NCBI RefSeq assembly: GCF_007655135.1
Contig: NC_045132.1
Span: forward strand, 4,836,001 to 4,900,000
Reading direction: 5' to 3'
Length of the DNA stretch: 64,000 nucleotides
Source: Punica granatum
Taxonomy: Eukaryota > Streptophyta > Magnoliopsida > Myrtales > Lythraceae
Of this stretch, positions 46,563 through 59,980 are shown piece after piece. Under the pieces are notes generated by a model, which saw only the letters and a list, made by a program, of their open reading frames with translations, was not told the DNA's origin and searched no databases. The first letter of the stretch is position 1. Each line of letters starts with the position of its first letter. Made by a program: the position numbers and the translations under genes.

Positions 46563-48520
46563 CTCGACCCGAAATTTCAACAGCATTTCCTCTAAAATTT
46601 TAATGATCCAAAACTTGCTAATATTTCAACCTGCGAGACCTTCAATTGTCAATTAATTATTCCATCAAGTAAATCACATATCAAACATCCCAATAGATTA
46701 TTAATAATCTCCAATTACCAAAAGAGTAACTATACAAAAAAATTTCAAGTCGTAATATGCTTTCAAGCTTCTCTTATAATAGCTTAATTATCTATAAAAT
46801 ATAAAATAAACAAGGCCATCTAGGAAGTCCTCCAAGCCGATCCCCACTGTCAAAAATGATTCTCCGGCTCAACCAAGCTAATCTCTAATCCATCTGGAAA
46901 AATAATATGCAGAGTGTGAACTTCATCTTTGTGAGCATAAGATTCTACAGTAAAATAAGCTAATATTAAATAAAAATATTATTTTTAAAACGACCAAGTG
47001 TTCATATAGATAATACTAGCATATCCAAGTCTGTCATTTAATTCATCAACACCACATGTTATACAATATATATAAATATTTACTAAATTCATTCTTAAAC
47101 AATCAATTATCTTTATAATCACATAATAATATTATAATTAACCATTAACTCAGCACCATTTAACATTCATATACTGACTAAATCAAGCTCTAACAAACAA
47201 CACGGCTTTCACAGAACAACTTTAGACAACCTCGACAATCATCGCACTAATATCAATTAGACTAGACAAACAATATACAACATAACCAATCAATATAGCC
47301 ATAGGGTCGCATGTCCTCACAACCGAGTTATAACCAGTACCGTGACCCTATACGTCAGCTAAAATCTCCACAACTCACCTTACCACTTCTCATAACCGAG
47401 GGCCACCCATTATCAAACCTTCAACCTAACATCCATTTTATATCCTGCCGGTTCAGCGGTGTAGGCGTCCATTTTATGTCATGCCGGATCAGCGGTCTAT
47501 GCATCCATTTTATACCTCACCAGTTCAGCAGTCCGAGCATCCATTTTATATCCCACTGGATCCGCAGTTTAGGCATCCCTTTTATATTCCACCGATTCAG
47601 CGATCTAGGCGTCCATTTTATATCACGTCGGATTAACGATCTATGCGCCCATTTTATATCCCGTCGGTTCAGCGGTCTGGGCATCCATTTTATATCTCGC
47701 TATATCCACAGTCTAGGCATCCATTTTATATCCCGTCAATTTAGCGATTTAGGCATCCATTTTATCTCCTGCTGGATCAGTGGTCTAGACGTCCATTTTA
47801 TATTCTGTCGAATTAGCAATCAATCATACCCCAAATCCTATTCTGTCGGGTCCAGCAATCCCATTGCTATAACAATCAAGTAATATCACTATACACAAGT
47901 ACAATCTCAATCACATTACAATGGTATCATATTATCATCACATATCTCATACACAATCAGCATACACAATCACACCACATATCTCAAGTCAAAATGAAAC
48001 ATAAGAGGGTAATATCTCTCAAATCCTTTCACGTGACATAAGAAGACCGATTCCTTAATCTCTAACTATCACAATATTCTTCTTAAATAATTTATATAAC
48101 TATAATACATTATTTCACAAGAGAATAGAGTACTCATCAAACTCTCAAAATATTTAATGAAGTCGAACCTTCAAGATGGAAAGATTCAGTCTCTTCAGCT
48201 CCTAAGCTTAACCCATATCGTTTAGGTGCTCTCCGACTCTCGTCTCCCTCTTCCAACTCTTTCTCGTCTCTCAGTCTGCTCTGTTCTTCGTCTCCCCCTT
48301 CTTCGTTTCCTTTGCTCTTCCATCCTTCTCCCTCAACCTTGAGCTCTGTCGCTTACTCTCTCTTCCTATCGCTCTATGTCTCTCCCCCCTCCACCCCCCT
48401 CTCTCTCTCTATTTTCTTCCCTTCAAACAGAACCCAAATAGTTAATAACTTCTTCCATCACTGCTACAAATGGATAGACCCGGGAGTATCGGTTTGTTTC
48501 ATGCATGATTAAATTAAATT
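46563..48520 (-). mobile_element. Del/Tekay-like LTR, reversed, eroded 5' end
   Basis: The minus-strand 3' end reads GAAATTTCGGGTCGAGA, matching the end of the solo LTR at 20909-24066. It shares the region around GCTTGGAGGACTTCC, a 39-bp tandem array, and a GA-rich block near its 5' end (48240-48430). The 5' TG terminus is not evident, so the upper boundary is approximate. Confidence 0.7.
47434..47860 (-). repeat. Tandem array of about 11 units of 38-39 bp
   Basis: Units contain CATCCATTTTATATCCCG followed by an CGGTTCAGCGGTCTAGG-type block. The array keeps the 190-codon frame at 47311-47883 open; that frame is an artefact, because its residues follow the repeat. Confidence 0.85.
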
Positions 48521-48581
48521 TGTTCGTTCGACTTCTCCGCAAGTAGATTATACTTTTCAAATAATAATAAACCAAAGTTCT

Positions 48582-48950
48582 CTTCGTGGCAAAAAGCTTG
48601 ACGTTATCTATCTAAAACTTCTATGGACTCACTATATATACTGTATTTGGCGAAAGAGGAATGCTAGAATCTACCAAAGGCAGATCTCAGCACCAGTAGC
48701 TATAGTTCGGAGAATTTTTGCGGATGTGCAAGCGAAGTTGTCTCTCCACCCCCGAATCTCTAACAAGATTGTAAATTCTGTCTTAGTGAGTCACATGTTT
48801 AAAACCCCTGATATTGCTCACAGATAATTGGTATACTTTGGGATGAAGCCTGGGGCACCTTAGTTTTGTAAGAGTTGTATTGGGTAAATGGCTTGATGTA
48901 AATTCATTCTGATTAATGGAAGTTTCTACCATTTATCCAAAAAAAAAAAA
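48582..48950 (+). mobile_element. LINE 3' fragment with poly-A tail and target duplication
   Basis: Reads as the end of a LINE ORF2 (WTHYIYCIWRKRNARIYQR, stop near 48824), a short 3' UTR and an A-tail ending at 48950. AAACCAAAGTTCT flanks it at 48569-48581 and again at 48948-48960, a 13-bp target duplication. Confidence 0.85.
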
Positions 48951-48960
48951 CCAAAGTTCT

Positions 48961-50800
48961 GGGCAATTTCCTTCGCAGATTCGTTTGCCAATGATGGCTT
49001 ATGTTGTTGCAAATGTGGATGTAAGGGGGGTAACAAGTAACTTGGCATCTCTTAATTAGTAAACTAAAGCTGCAAGCATTAGCTCTTGGTCACCTTTGTA
49101 ATCTATGTCACATGATATCTACTTGCGCTCTTCAACTACTCTCTCCAGGCAATCGTATCCTCATTAACCGATGGTTTGCATCAGAGTGAACATTGTTAGT
49201 AGCACACTACAAACAACACTTCTTTGCTATTGTAACCTTTAGACAGATGAAGCACATAATGAATGGACATAGAGTGCACAGGAAGAGGTGACTCTTTTGC
49301 CAGTCCTTATCTCTTTGATGTCAATTTCTATATTACGGATATTCAATTTCATAGTTGTTTTGAATTTTTAGCCGTTCCGATCAGCCTTCTGAATTCATGT
49401 ACGGTATCCATCAGATATATATTGAAGTTAAATATTGGGATATCGGGTAGAAGGTAATGATCCCTATTTCAGTTGGTGCTACTATTCATTCATTTATTTT
49501 TTCTTCCCCATTGTGGCTATGATGAGTTTATTCATTATAAACTATTTGTTTATAATTTCATAGTCGCGGTGTTTGCTTTTTACCCTTCTGCATGTTTTAA
49601 TTATGTATATTTGAAAATGTTCACTTAGCTTTACAATTAGTATTCCTGTTATCACTCCTCAATTTCTTTAATTGTTATCAATTATATCAATCTAATTGCA
49701 TGCTGCTATTGTTGAAAATGTTTAAAAGAAAATGCCTCTGATAAGATACCTAAGAATGTCTTAAAATTTATGTTTTTTACTTGGCTTCGAGCATGAGTCT
49801 GGTATTGGTGATCAACAAGCAGGGCCTTTGACCCCCGTCGGTTTTGCTTCACAAGAGGTGAAATAGTGAAGTCCATCTTCAGTTGTGTATCCTAAGGCCT
49901 AATGAATCAGAATCTATTGACTAGAGTTACAACTTTTTTTTTTCCTACTATTTATATCCACCAAATTTCAGCTGAGATATTGAATAGTTATTAGTGGAAA
50001 ATGAAGAAAGGATCTTTTTCGAGCCTTCACTTATCAAAATAGTTTTCCTGGACTCTTGGTGAAAGGAGAATGAGAAGGGCTGGAAATCTTTGAAAGTTTT
50101 TGCTCATTGATGTTGTTGTTCATTAGTTTGGTAATAGTATTACTCGATGCACTTTCTCTAAAAATAAGTGTCTGTAAATCATGAATAGTAGTAATAATAC
50201 AACGCATTATATTAGTTTCCCTCATTAAACTAGAAGAAAATTTGCATGCCTAACACATGATGTTTGTTTTTCAAATGATCTTTTATTTCACGACATTAAA
50301 GACATGATTGTTTGTGGTGATAATTCTTGAATAGATACTCTTTCTAGAAATGAGAATAATCTGTGGAGAAAAGTTGGATTTCCAAAGAATTTTTTGGTAT
50401 TATTATTATTATTAAATATAGTTGTTTCTCTGTACCTAAAAGCCATATCTCAAAGAAAACACATCAATTGCCTCATTTGGTATTCTAGGGAACTTTATCG
50501 TCTTTGATGAGAGCAGAAAGGTGAATTAGGTAGCAAAACAAAGTGGCATGTATTGATTCTTGAGTCCATCCTTACCTTCATATCACGAGGAATTAATATA
50601 TCTATTGACTTTTTTTTATTTGGCCGAATTATTTATTTATTATCTCATTCTTGCCTTTCGGTTCACCCCCTTGATCACTTTTGCATATTAATTTGGTTTT
50701 CTGAATAATACTGGTTTCTGGAAGTGTTTGTGGGTCTTTATGTGTCATCTCAATGCACTAAAAAGAATTGGATTGTCATGATACACAGCCGAATGAAAAA
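48961..50800. other. Intergenic, no gene seen
   Basis: AT-rich DNA with T-runs. No frame shows family motifs or splice-consistent coding. Confidence 0.5.
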
Positions 50801-50804
50801 ATCT

Positions 50805-50910
50805 TAGATGGGATGTGACCAAGTGGTAAGGTAATGGATTTTGGTCCTGGTATTCAAAGGCATGTGCCCATGTGTTGGAAGTAATACCTATTATATCTGT
50901 ACATGTAGAC
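50805..50910 (+). mobile_element. Possible SINE (tRNA-derived)
   Basis: GTGACCAAGTGGTAAGG resembles an A box and GGTATTCAAAGGC a weak B box, about 30 bases apart. No clear tail or target duplication was found. Confidence 0.4.
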
Positions 50911-51549
50911 ATGATAAGAACAAAGGAATAAAATATTGATGTTTTGGACGAACATTTTACATTTTCTAGGACTCACATAATACCGTTTGCTCACTTATGT
51001 CTGCAGCTACAATTGTAAATGAAGTGGTAGAATGTTCCACTTCGTGTTCCGCCTCCTAATTAAAGCTACTGAATTAGCACTGTGGTTCTCTTTTTTTCTT
51101 TGATAATTCATTTTGGTTCAGACTTTCGGAGTTACCTGTATGCTTTCTATGTAACTATAGCTATCACTTGGTATATCTCATTGGTGGGGAATTATTGTTG
51201 TTATTTTCTCATGGCCTTATATGTGATCAATAAGAAACAAATTATGTTATTGCTCCAATACTAAATGTAAATAGCTTACAGCACAAATATTTTCTATATG
51301 ATCAGTCTCTACATCATAATGTTATTGTCCTTTGAAGAATCATCATGCCATTTTCGATACTAGCAAAGCCTATGTTTTGATAATGGATTTTCAAGGAAAT
51401 AGAGGGACCATGGATTCTTCCAAATTTACTTCATTTTCAAGGGAAAAAAAGGGGGAGTGTTTTACCTGGTCCAAAAGGTTTTTTTTTTAATTATTGGTTC
51501 ATTCAATTTTTTATTTCTAAAATTAAAGAACATATTATAAAAGTAAGAA
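50911..51549. other. Intergenic, no gene seen
   Basis: AT-rich spacer without coding signal. Confidence 0.45.
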
Positions 51550-51780
51550 AAGATTTACACGAATATTTTATGTGATGCGATGACCTTATTAGGTAAAACA
51601 GTAAATCTTAAGAAAAAAAATTTTAAAGTTATGGTCCAAATATGAATTTTCTCAAAAAATAATTGTTGGTCAAAGGAGTCAAATGAGGTTAAGTGCATAT
51701 TTTTTGAGCAAATGAGTTTATGTGTCATTTCACCAAACCTCAAAGGAGGTGAGTGCATTTTACCCAAAAAAATAATTAAA
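51550..51780. repeat. Dispersed repeat related to 45799-46010 (inverted)
   Basis: Reverse complement carries TGGGTAAAATGCACTCACC, TGGTGAAATGACACATAA and a TTTGACCAACAA block, matching 45799-46010 in order. Confidence 0.5.
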
Positions 51781-51945
51781 AGATAAAGGAAAGGAACCCC
51801 ATAGAACAGCTTGCTTAACAAAGGAACGGCGAGGATGAGGAGAGATTGATCCAACAGCAAAATCACCTTCATGGACGGTTCAAACGTTCGACCGAAGAAT
51901 TTTCCTATCCTAGCTTATATCTATATATATATATATATATATATT

Positions 51946-52067
51946 ATAGAGTTAAATGCAGTTTACATTTTGATAAGATCGGGTAGTACTCTGTAAAAAT
52001 CTAAAGGTCAAGAGGCAAATCTAAACTCATCCCAAAAGTCGAGGAGCAAACTACCTTTAACTCTATA
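51946..52067. mobile_element. Small MITE related to the foldback at 6417-7372
   Basis: Begins TAGAGTTAAATGCAG and ends CTACCTTTAACTCTA in inverted orientation. The interior shares the GAGGCAAATCTAAACTCA type of sequence with the arms of the large foldback. A TA microsatellite adjoins it on the left. Confidence 0.6.
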
Positions 52068-52709
52068 TTATATACAGTAAAACAAGCTAAATAATAGATG
52101 CATGTAATAGATGCTATCAGCATACTAAAGTAAATATTATAAAATAAAAATATTGTAGTTTATTTACACAAATAAAAGTAAGTATATCATACAACAAAGT
52201 TATCATATTATCTATAAAATTGCACATATAAAATTGAAATATAAATTATTAAACTTATTATTCATAAAAAATTGTCAAAAGATTTTAATTAAGTGTTTTA
52301 AATGAGAACGTCACAATATACTAAAACATTATATTAAAAATTACAAAATCATGTTTCTATATTTAATAAAATATATATAACGACCTCAGCTAATAAAAAA
52401 ATAATTAAATAAAGAGTCACTTATTATTTATCAAAAGATTTAGTCACTATAAACTATTAGAATATATTACATCAAAAAATTACAAAGTCAAATTTCTATA
52501 CCTGAACTAAATATATATAACGATCTCAAATAATATACAAATGATTAGATAAATATTTACAATGCAAATTAAATATGAGAACTAGTCAAAATTGGCACTA
52601 AACCATTTAAAATTAGTCTAAATTTTAGCATATTAGAAATTATTGTTCAAAAGTAGCAATTAATTATTAAATGTTCTTACCATTCATAAGAAGTAATTTC
52701 ATCTTTAAT

Positions 52710-52742
<33 letters not shown>

Positions 52743-52744
52743 TG
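52068..52744. other. Very AT-rich spacer
   Basis: Almost entirely A/T with a TA microsatellite at about 52712-52738. No gene seen. Confidence 0.5.
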
Positions 52745-53402
52745 TAACCCCATAATATACACGGCTCTTCTTCTTGTATCGGGAGCCATTGTTGAGATTC
52801 AAAGCCGTATGAATTCGGGCATGTTGCACGTTGTTCTGGCCATGAGAAGCTTGGTGGGTTCCACCAGTCCGCATCACCCTCGGGTATATATCTTTTCATT
52901 ATTGTCGGACCACATCTTGTAAGGGTACCTACAAAAATACAAGAAAGAAAACTAGATTACGTTCGAAAATATTAAATTAAAGTTTGATCGACAACTAAGT
53001 TGCTTATTATTGAAAATAGTATAAATTTTAAAGAACAAATCCCTGGCAACGACGCCAAAAATATGAGGAGGTTTTACAAATATCAGGAGGTATGCCTCCA
53101 GGAATTTCTGGTACTCTCAATTTCATGATTTTATTGCAGGGTGAGAAACTATATTAAGTAAGACTTTTATAAAGATACACTATTGTGTAGCGGAAACGGC
53201 GGATTTCCCAACTGCTACCTGTAATAGGTACCTTGTGTACTGCTTTAGGTACCAACAGACCAACTAAATTAAAGTAACCGAATTCTAAAGAAAAATAATT
53301 TAGATATATGTTTGACAGGTTCATTGCTCTTTGGAGCAAATTTCTCGGTTTACCATAAATCCTCAGCCATGCAACTGCAAAGTGCTTTCTCGTGTTCCAC
53401 AC
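52745..53402 (-). mobile_element. Athila/Tat-like LTR end, primer-binding site and gag fragment (copy A)
   Basis: Minus strand: an LTR-like segment from 53402 is followed by a primer-binding site TTTTGGCGTCGTTGCCAGGG (about 53040-53060, Asp-tRNA type). A gag-like piece follows, reading DADWWNPPSFSWPEQ (about 52880-52760). A close copy lies at 58775-59357. Confidence 0.6.
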
Positions 53403-53656
53403 GTTGTTAGACTTGTCTCAATGCGATAACTACATCTCACCTTGTTGATTGATATTCAAATGTTGAAAACGGACGATCAGGAGCTGACTAGGTCAAGTCA
53501 TGCTTAAAAATATGGACCTTGCTATATGGAAAAGATTTAGGAATGTCGTTATTTCCTTTATTATGATTTCTATATTATATTATATCCATTGGATTTATGA
53601 ATATATATATTTTTTATTACAAGAATGGCTCGTGAGGCTCGTTATTCCAGCCATTC

Positions 53657-53843
53657 CTTTTTTATTTTTAATCCGGGGTATCCAGGCTTCGCCAGACTAA
53701 TTCCCGGGGTTCTGTGAATCCCCGACAGGGCACAGAGTGGGTAATTACACCAAAGGCGCTCTGGTGGCCCCAAGAGGATTTAAACCCGGGATCGGATGCA
53801 AGTTTAGGCGCACCTTAACCATTAGGCCAAATCCTTTGGGGTT
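53657..53843 (-). mobile_element. SINE (Au-like, tRNA-derived) with 16-bp target duplication
   Basis: On the minus strand it starts at a tRNA-like head with A box TGGCCTAATGGTTAAGGTG and B box GGGTTTAAATCC, runs through a non-coding body, and ends in an A/T-rich tail. Target duplication: GTTATTCCAGCCATTC (53641-53656) and GTTATTCCTGCCATTC (53844-53859), one mismatch. Confidence 0.85.
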
Positions 53844-53859
53844 GTTATTCCTGCCATTC

Positions 53860-54310
53860 ACTTATTCACTTTGTAGACCGTCTTACTAAGCCTTTTTGTT
53901 GATAGGGAGCAGAGTACAAGAAGCGGTGAAGACGCTGGTGGAACCCAATGTGCCAACTGAATCAATTAACCGATTTTCTTGATTTGCCTCTCAAATGAAG
54001 AGATGGACAAGTAATCATTCATTATATCCAATCCATGAAGGGACTTCCAAGTTCTGGTTCGATTGATTATTTTACCGTGTTCAGTCTTATAATATTGTCA
54101 CTGGGGGTAAGATGAGTTGACATTTATCCCTCTAAATTGTTTGCATCATCCACGTCTACGGAGCCTTATCTAACCTATGTAGAGTAAGCGCTTTACTCAG
54201 CAATGCAGGATGCCATTGCATAACTTGTTACTATATTTCCCATAAAATTGGCTCTATTTCCCGAATTTTACTCTTAGCAACTCCTAAGTTCGAAGCAAGA
54301 TGTTGTCTAA
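53860..54310. other. Spacer, no gene seen
   Basis: No coding signal or recognisable repeat. Confidence 0.4.
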
Positions 54311-57300
54311 TTAGTGTTTGATGGTTTTTCAGCCCCGCAAGTGCACGTGAGTAGAATGAGTAGAGTACGGTTCCCAAGAGAACTTAGCTATTAACATTCG
54401 AAATTATCACAACCTAATTGAAGTCAAGCAAATTAAAATCGGTTTTATAAAATATAAAGCAAATTAAAACAACTGACAATCAATTGGTGATACGACATAG
54501 AATTACAATTTTCCCCACACTTCGCTAATTCGATCTACTCTCTCTTTCCCTAATTCGATTAAGGCCCAATCTATTAACCTCAATTTCACAAGTATTTCCT
54601 TAGTATTTTCCGAATTGCTTAGGAAAAATATCTAACTCAACCAATTCCCTATATTCTTAAGGGAATTGTAATTAAGCTAAATTCATTAAAATCCAACTTG
54701 AATTGCTACATAAGGTGTGTAAGTGTATTCCTATCTTACTCACCAATCAACTCAATTCCTCGAGATTGAACTTAGGCTATTCTATCCTTGTTCTAAACCT
54801 AAAATCCCTTTCCCAGGTTCATCTAGATTAACAGATCTTATGAATTGTTGATCAGGCAATTGCAAACATTAAACACAAGATAGAATAAATAGTATGAGAT
54901 CAAAAATTAATTAGATCAAGAGAAAATAAAGAAATTAACTACATGTGGGTTCAATCGTAATCCTAGCATATGAAATTAGCCCATAAGAATTAGAAAACAC
55001 ATAGACATTAAATTCAAAAGAGATCAACAAACATATTACGAAAACCCCCTAAAACTCAAGTCGACTTCTTCTATGGCGTGTTCCTCTGCTCTGCCGTCTA
55101 CACGAAGCTCATGCCTTGGCCTTGCCTTTTATAAGGGAAAAAGGCATCAAAATACTAAAAATCTCACCCAAATCTAATTTTTCAATACTTGAAATTCAAT
55201 TTTTCTATCTTAAACATCTAGGAATATCTTTCCTAAGATCCAACAATATTAATCCAAATAAATTCAAATATCTCCCTCTTAATTTTCTTCTCTAAATATG
55301 CCCGGAACCTAGGTATAGTCTCAAAAAAAAAATCAATTTTTGGCCTATTGGACTAATTTGGGATGGCCTAGGCCTTCAATTTTGCAGCCCGAGCCCTCTC
55401 AGATCTGTAATTCTACTCTACGCACCGAACTTCAACTTGTTGTATCTTCCTTGTTTGAGCCCCAAATCACAATCCATATGAACCATTGCGCTCCTAACTC
55501 AATAAGCTTTCCATCCATATACAATTTACACCAAAAACTCGAGTTAGACTTGTCCAAAAAATCAAGAACTTAGAGGCTACAGATGATCGATTTATGAACT
55601 ATGTCCTAAAATCAAGCAAAAAGCTAATAAAAACTGTTAAAACCTTTAAGAATGCTAATGAATGAAAAACAAAGTAGAAACCTACTCAAATTAACTTAAA
55701 CTCGATAAACTTGCCACAAATATGCCATTAAAAGTGTCGATAACTCTATTTTCATAGAGTTACCATATACCCAAACCTAAGATTTCCTAATCCTCGAGCA
55801 AAACAAAACAAAACAAAAGAAAATAATTGAACATCCCTCAACTATCCTAGAATCAACCAGACTAGAAAGATTTCTTTAATTTTCTCAACAATGACTGCAT
55901 TTGCCCTAATAGTCCAATTCATGGCTTCACTTAACCCGCAATCAAGAGAAATCACATCAACCATCCTCCCCCAAAACAAGACATTTTTTATTTCATGAAA
56001 AGCATCTCATGTCATGACTTGAAATCGATATCAACAAATCAAAAGTTTAAGCAAACATGTTTCATAATGATTTATAGAAATTTGCCTATCATCCCCTATT
56101 CACTACATCTAAGGTTTAGAAAATTTTTGAGGCAAAAAGACCTAAAACCAAAACCCTTTTTTTTCTTTTCCCGATGGCAACCCACGTAATGAGATTTTGA
56201 TCAATGGCTCTTGGTCCAGTTGGCCCAAGGCATTAGGTGATGAAGCACCCATCGGATCAAATACTCGAGTTAACCAACAAAATTTTTTCGACAACTTTCT
56301 TTTTTTACATCATTTTTCTATTCCAATGGAGACCCATGTACGAGCTTTCAATCAATGACTCCAACACCAATTGGTTCAAGGGATTGGGTGATAAGACACC
56401 CCGTGGACTTAATTGCTCGAGTCATCTATTGAGCTCAACAACATTTTATTCTTTTTATATTTTTTAACAATCACATTTTTGCCTAAAGCGGAACCTTTTG
56501 ATGTGAATACCGACGTGGCCAATGACGGTACCCCGTTACTCGGCCCACCCAGATATTTGTTGGGCTTTTTATCACGCAATAAAATGTAGCACATAGAACA
56601 AATAAGCAACTTTTATTCGGTGCTCCAGATGAAAATCCCCTTAGGTTTCACTTCAAGAAAAAATCAAGAACAAACCCTGCTGCACATTACTACGCATGCT
56701 TTATAAAAAATAATGACTTGTTTTAACAAAAAAATATAAAACACGAGACCATAACTTTTTTTTAAACCAAATAGTCAAAAGTTTCGGTTTTGGATAGTTG
56801 AATATGACAACTCTTAATAATGAGATAAGGTCCAAAATCCTCTTTCAACCAAAAATAAATGCAAACCACTATTTATTCTCAGACTCAGCCTACGCCTAAA
56901 AAGTGAAAAACTAGAGGGAAGAAAAAACAAGAAGAAAAAGAAGTCAACCTAAAAACAAACCTAATAATAGAAACAACTAGCAGCAATCATCAAATAGTCA
57001 AAATTAGTAGCGCAACCACCACAAGTTTAAATAAGCATGAATTAAACATTGTCCTTCAATGTTTAAATAAGCATGAATCAACCACACAAACCAAGGTAAA
57101 ACACTCCTAAACCTAAATTAAACATTGTCCTCAATGTTTAAATAAGCATGAATTACTAGAACAATGAAGAAGAATAGGGATAGAAAAGTCCTTCCCTGAA
57201 TTATGTGATTCATCTTCCTCAAATTGCTCAAACTCGTAGAACTCACTTTCCTCATCATCGTCTTCCTCTTCCTTGTTCGTCATCTCTCTTGTTGCTTCAA

Positions 57301-58377
57301 AGGTGTGTACTTCGGCCTATCAAAGCTGGATCCTGAAATAAGACTTACTCGTGCATGTTCAATCAAATCAATCAGATGATTCGCGGTAGGAAATCAAGGT
57401 TCACGTCTTTTAAGGCATGGTCAGGCTGAGCAGGGACCAAAGCAGTGGCTACTCTTGGTTGCAGGGGGTCTCTGAATTGAGCACGTTGGGGACAAAGGAC
57501 ACAGCCGTCGTTGATCGTCGGTCATCGGAGCTGGTGTCACCGGGGCTACGCATATTGGAGAAGTCGCCATCTCACCGGATTTGTGCATGCTAGCAACAAC
57601 AACGTCAAGGGGCTAGCAACTGCGTCGGGTTTAGGCTCAAATGACGGTCAGCTCTATGCAAACGAACTATTGCTGGCGGTCAGAGCTTGCAAACTTTGAG
57701 TCTTTCGGTGGCTGTCTTTGGAAACAGAGATACAAAGAGGGAGTGAGTCTGAGAGGAATACGAAGGAGAAAGAAAAGTGACTGGCTCCTTTTTTTTTCTT
57801 TTAATTTTTTTTTAACTGAACCAAGGGAGCCGAGGCTTAAGAAATTTGAGGTCGCGACCTCCCCTTCTCAGTAACAATTCAGATATCCCACTGCGCTTAA
57901 GGTCGCGATTGTCAAATTCTAAGGCCTCGGCTTTGCATCTCAGTTATTGTTTTTTTTTAAAATAAACTAAAATCTACAAAATAAAAAGAAAAATAAAAGA
58001 AAAACAAAAAAGAAATTAAAGTGGATTTACATCTATTCTTAAAATTAAAGCAGTATATAAATATCGAAATAAAGTGAACAAAGTAAAAATAATCCCTTGA
58101 ATCGATGCAGATGTTCTTCTTGAATTGCACGATACCACCGCTCACTCGATTGCCATTTTAGCTCATTCCCTAGTCTTCGAACCCTTTCTTTCAATTCTTG
58201 ATGCAGTGTCTGCAATAAAAATCTATGCAAATCAGTCCCATCATTGAAATGTTGATTTTTTAGTAAAGGCACAATTTTTTTTTTATCAATTTGGGTAATT
58301 GAAAGAAAATTAAAATTTCATCTCGAATTGTCGCTCTTGGCAAACGTGATGTAGGTTATAGGCACTTCAGGATTCCA
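54311..58377. mobile_element. Degenerate LTR-retrotransposon DNA
   Basis: Non-coding DNA with phrases common in plant gypsy LTRs and 3' regions, such as TCAGCCCCGCAAGTGCACGTG (21 bases near 54331, quoted as the block CCCCGCAAGTGCAC) and a repeated AAACATTGTCC...TCAATGTTTAAATAAGC block (57046-57078 and 57123-57150). A pair of diverged repeats of about 150 bp lies at 56170-56290 and 56320-56430 (GATTTTGATCAATGGCTC versus GCTTTCAATCAATGACTC). Exact boundaries and orientation cannot be set by eye. Confidence 0.45.
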
Positions 58378-59357
58378 AGAAAATCCATACCTTGTAATTG
58401 TTTTTGGGAAGCGATATATCATTGAATGGATCTTCCGGATCGCTTGCATCATAAGGTGGCATGGTAGCGGATCCTTCTTGATCTTCTCTTGATATGGCGC
58501 TGTCATCAGGTTCAACAATGCTGTCACTTGTGGTAGTGTTTTCCTCCGATTGTTGCTCACACCGCGTTGTGCTCATCCTGACTTCTTTGATAACCTCACC
58601 CTTCAAGTTGAAATCGGTGTCGTTCTACAACACATCAATTGATTGGTTGCAAAGGATAGAGGCAATTCGCTCCCCTTGTTTCTCGAGTTCTTCTAATAGA
58701 GCCACCTGCGACTGTAAGCGCGTATCCTAGAAAGACAACTGGGACTGTAGGTAATGCATGAAACGGTCCTCCTCCATACTTGGCTCTTCTTCTTGTATCG
58801 GGAGCCATTGTTGAGATTCAAAGGCGTACGAATTCGGGCATATTGCATGTTGTTCTGGCCACGAAAAGCTTGGTGGGTTCCACTAGTCCGCATCACCCTC
58901 GGCATCTTTCCATCATGCTTTCCACCGACGGTTCATCATCATCGGACTTGTAAGGGTACATACAAAAAAATAAGAAACAAAACTAGATTACGCTCAAAAA
59001 TAATAAAATAAAGTTCGATCAACAACTAAGTTATTTAGCATGTAGAAATTTTAAAGAACAAATCCCGGCAACGGCACCAAAAATATCAGGAGGTATGCCT
59101 CCAGGAATTTCTGGGACTCTCAATTTCATGATTTTATTGCAGGCTGAGAAACTATATTTTTTTAAAGATGCACTACTATTGTGGTAGCCGAAACGGCGGA
59201 TTTCCCAACTGCTACCTGTAATAGGTATCTTGTGTAGCGCTTTAGGTATCAACAGACCAACTAAATTAAAGTAACCGAATTCTAAAGAAAAATCATTTAG
59301 ATATATGTTTGACAGGTTCATTGCTCTTTGTAGCGAAATTTCTTTGTTTACCATAAT
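58378..59357 (-). mobile_element. Athila/Tat-like LTR end, primer-binding site and degraded gag (copy B)
   Basis: Minus strand: an LTR-like segment from 59357, a primer-binding site TTTTGGTGCCGTTGCCGGGA (about 59063-59082), then gag-like frames with frameshifts (58905-58380). It matches copy A from about 58775 to 59357. Its upper end is cut by a Tourist MITE. Confidence 0.55.
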
Positions 59358-59360
59358 TAA

Positions 59361-59551
59361 GGCCCCGTTTGAATTGTTAAACTGATTTTAGAATCATGAT
59401 TTTGATTTTAATTCAACACACTACACAACAAAAATACACGTTTCCCAAGTCAAATTTATAATACTATCTCATTTGTCTTTTTCCACAATCAAAATCAAAA
59501 TCAAAATCAAAATCATGATTCTAAAATCACATTAACAATTCAAACGCAGCC
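59361..59551. mobile_element. Tourist-like (PIF/Harbinger) MITE with TAA target duplication
   Basis: Starts GGCCCCGTTTGAATTGTTAA and ends with its inverse, giving inverted repeats of about 48 bp that include ATTTTAGAATCATGATTTTG. TAA flanks at 59358-59360 and 59552-59554. Confidence 0.85.
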
Positions 59552-59554
59552 TAA

Positions 59555-59942
59555 GAGAACCTCGGTTGACTTGGTCCATTAGTGAAATGCGAGATGGTCG
59601 GAGCATACTTCCTCTCGGCTGTTTTTAATTTCTTTCGGAGTAGACCATAAGCAGTTATTCATGACGGGTTAAATACGTTGCCTTTAATATGGTCTTTTGT
59701 ACTAGGTCTGCTAATCATACTATATACATTTAGGAAAATGTCAAGTACGCTGGGTTGAAAAGATTTCCGGCTTGTAATTCGTAGAGGCTCATAATATTGT
59801 TATAATCCAAATAAGATACAGTAAGTTCTGATCCGCCTTTTATATGAACAATTGTAGCTGAATCGATGAAAGATATTGCGAGCTTTTCACTGATCATGAA
59901 CTATTGCCAACAAAAGTTGTCTTCATTGGATTGACTACAGGT

Positions 59943-59980
<38 letters not shown>

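Noticed and set aside
47311..47883. 190-codon open frame with regular HFIS-type repeats
   Set aside because: It lies entirely in the tandem array of a reversed LTR. The 39-bp unit is a multiple of three, which keeps a frame open without coding.
57511..57874. Short plus-strand frames near 57500-57870
   Set aside because: They lie in degraded retrotransposon DNA and show no domain or splice support.
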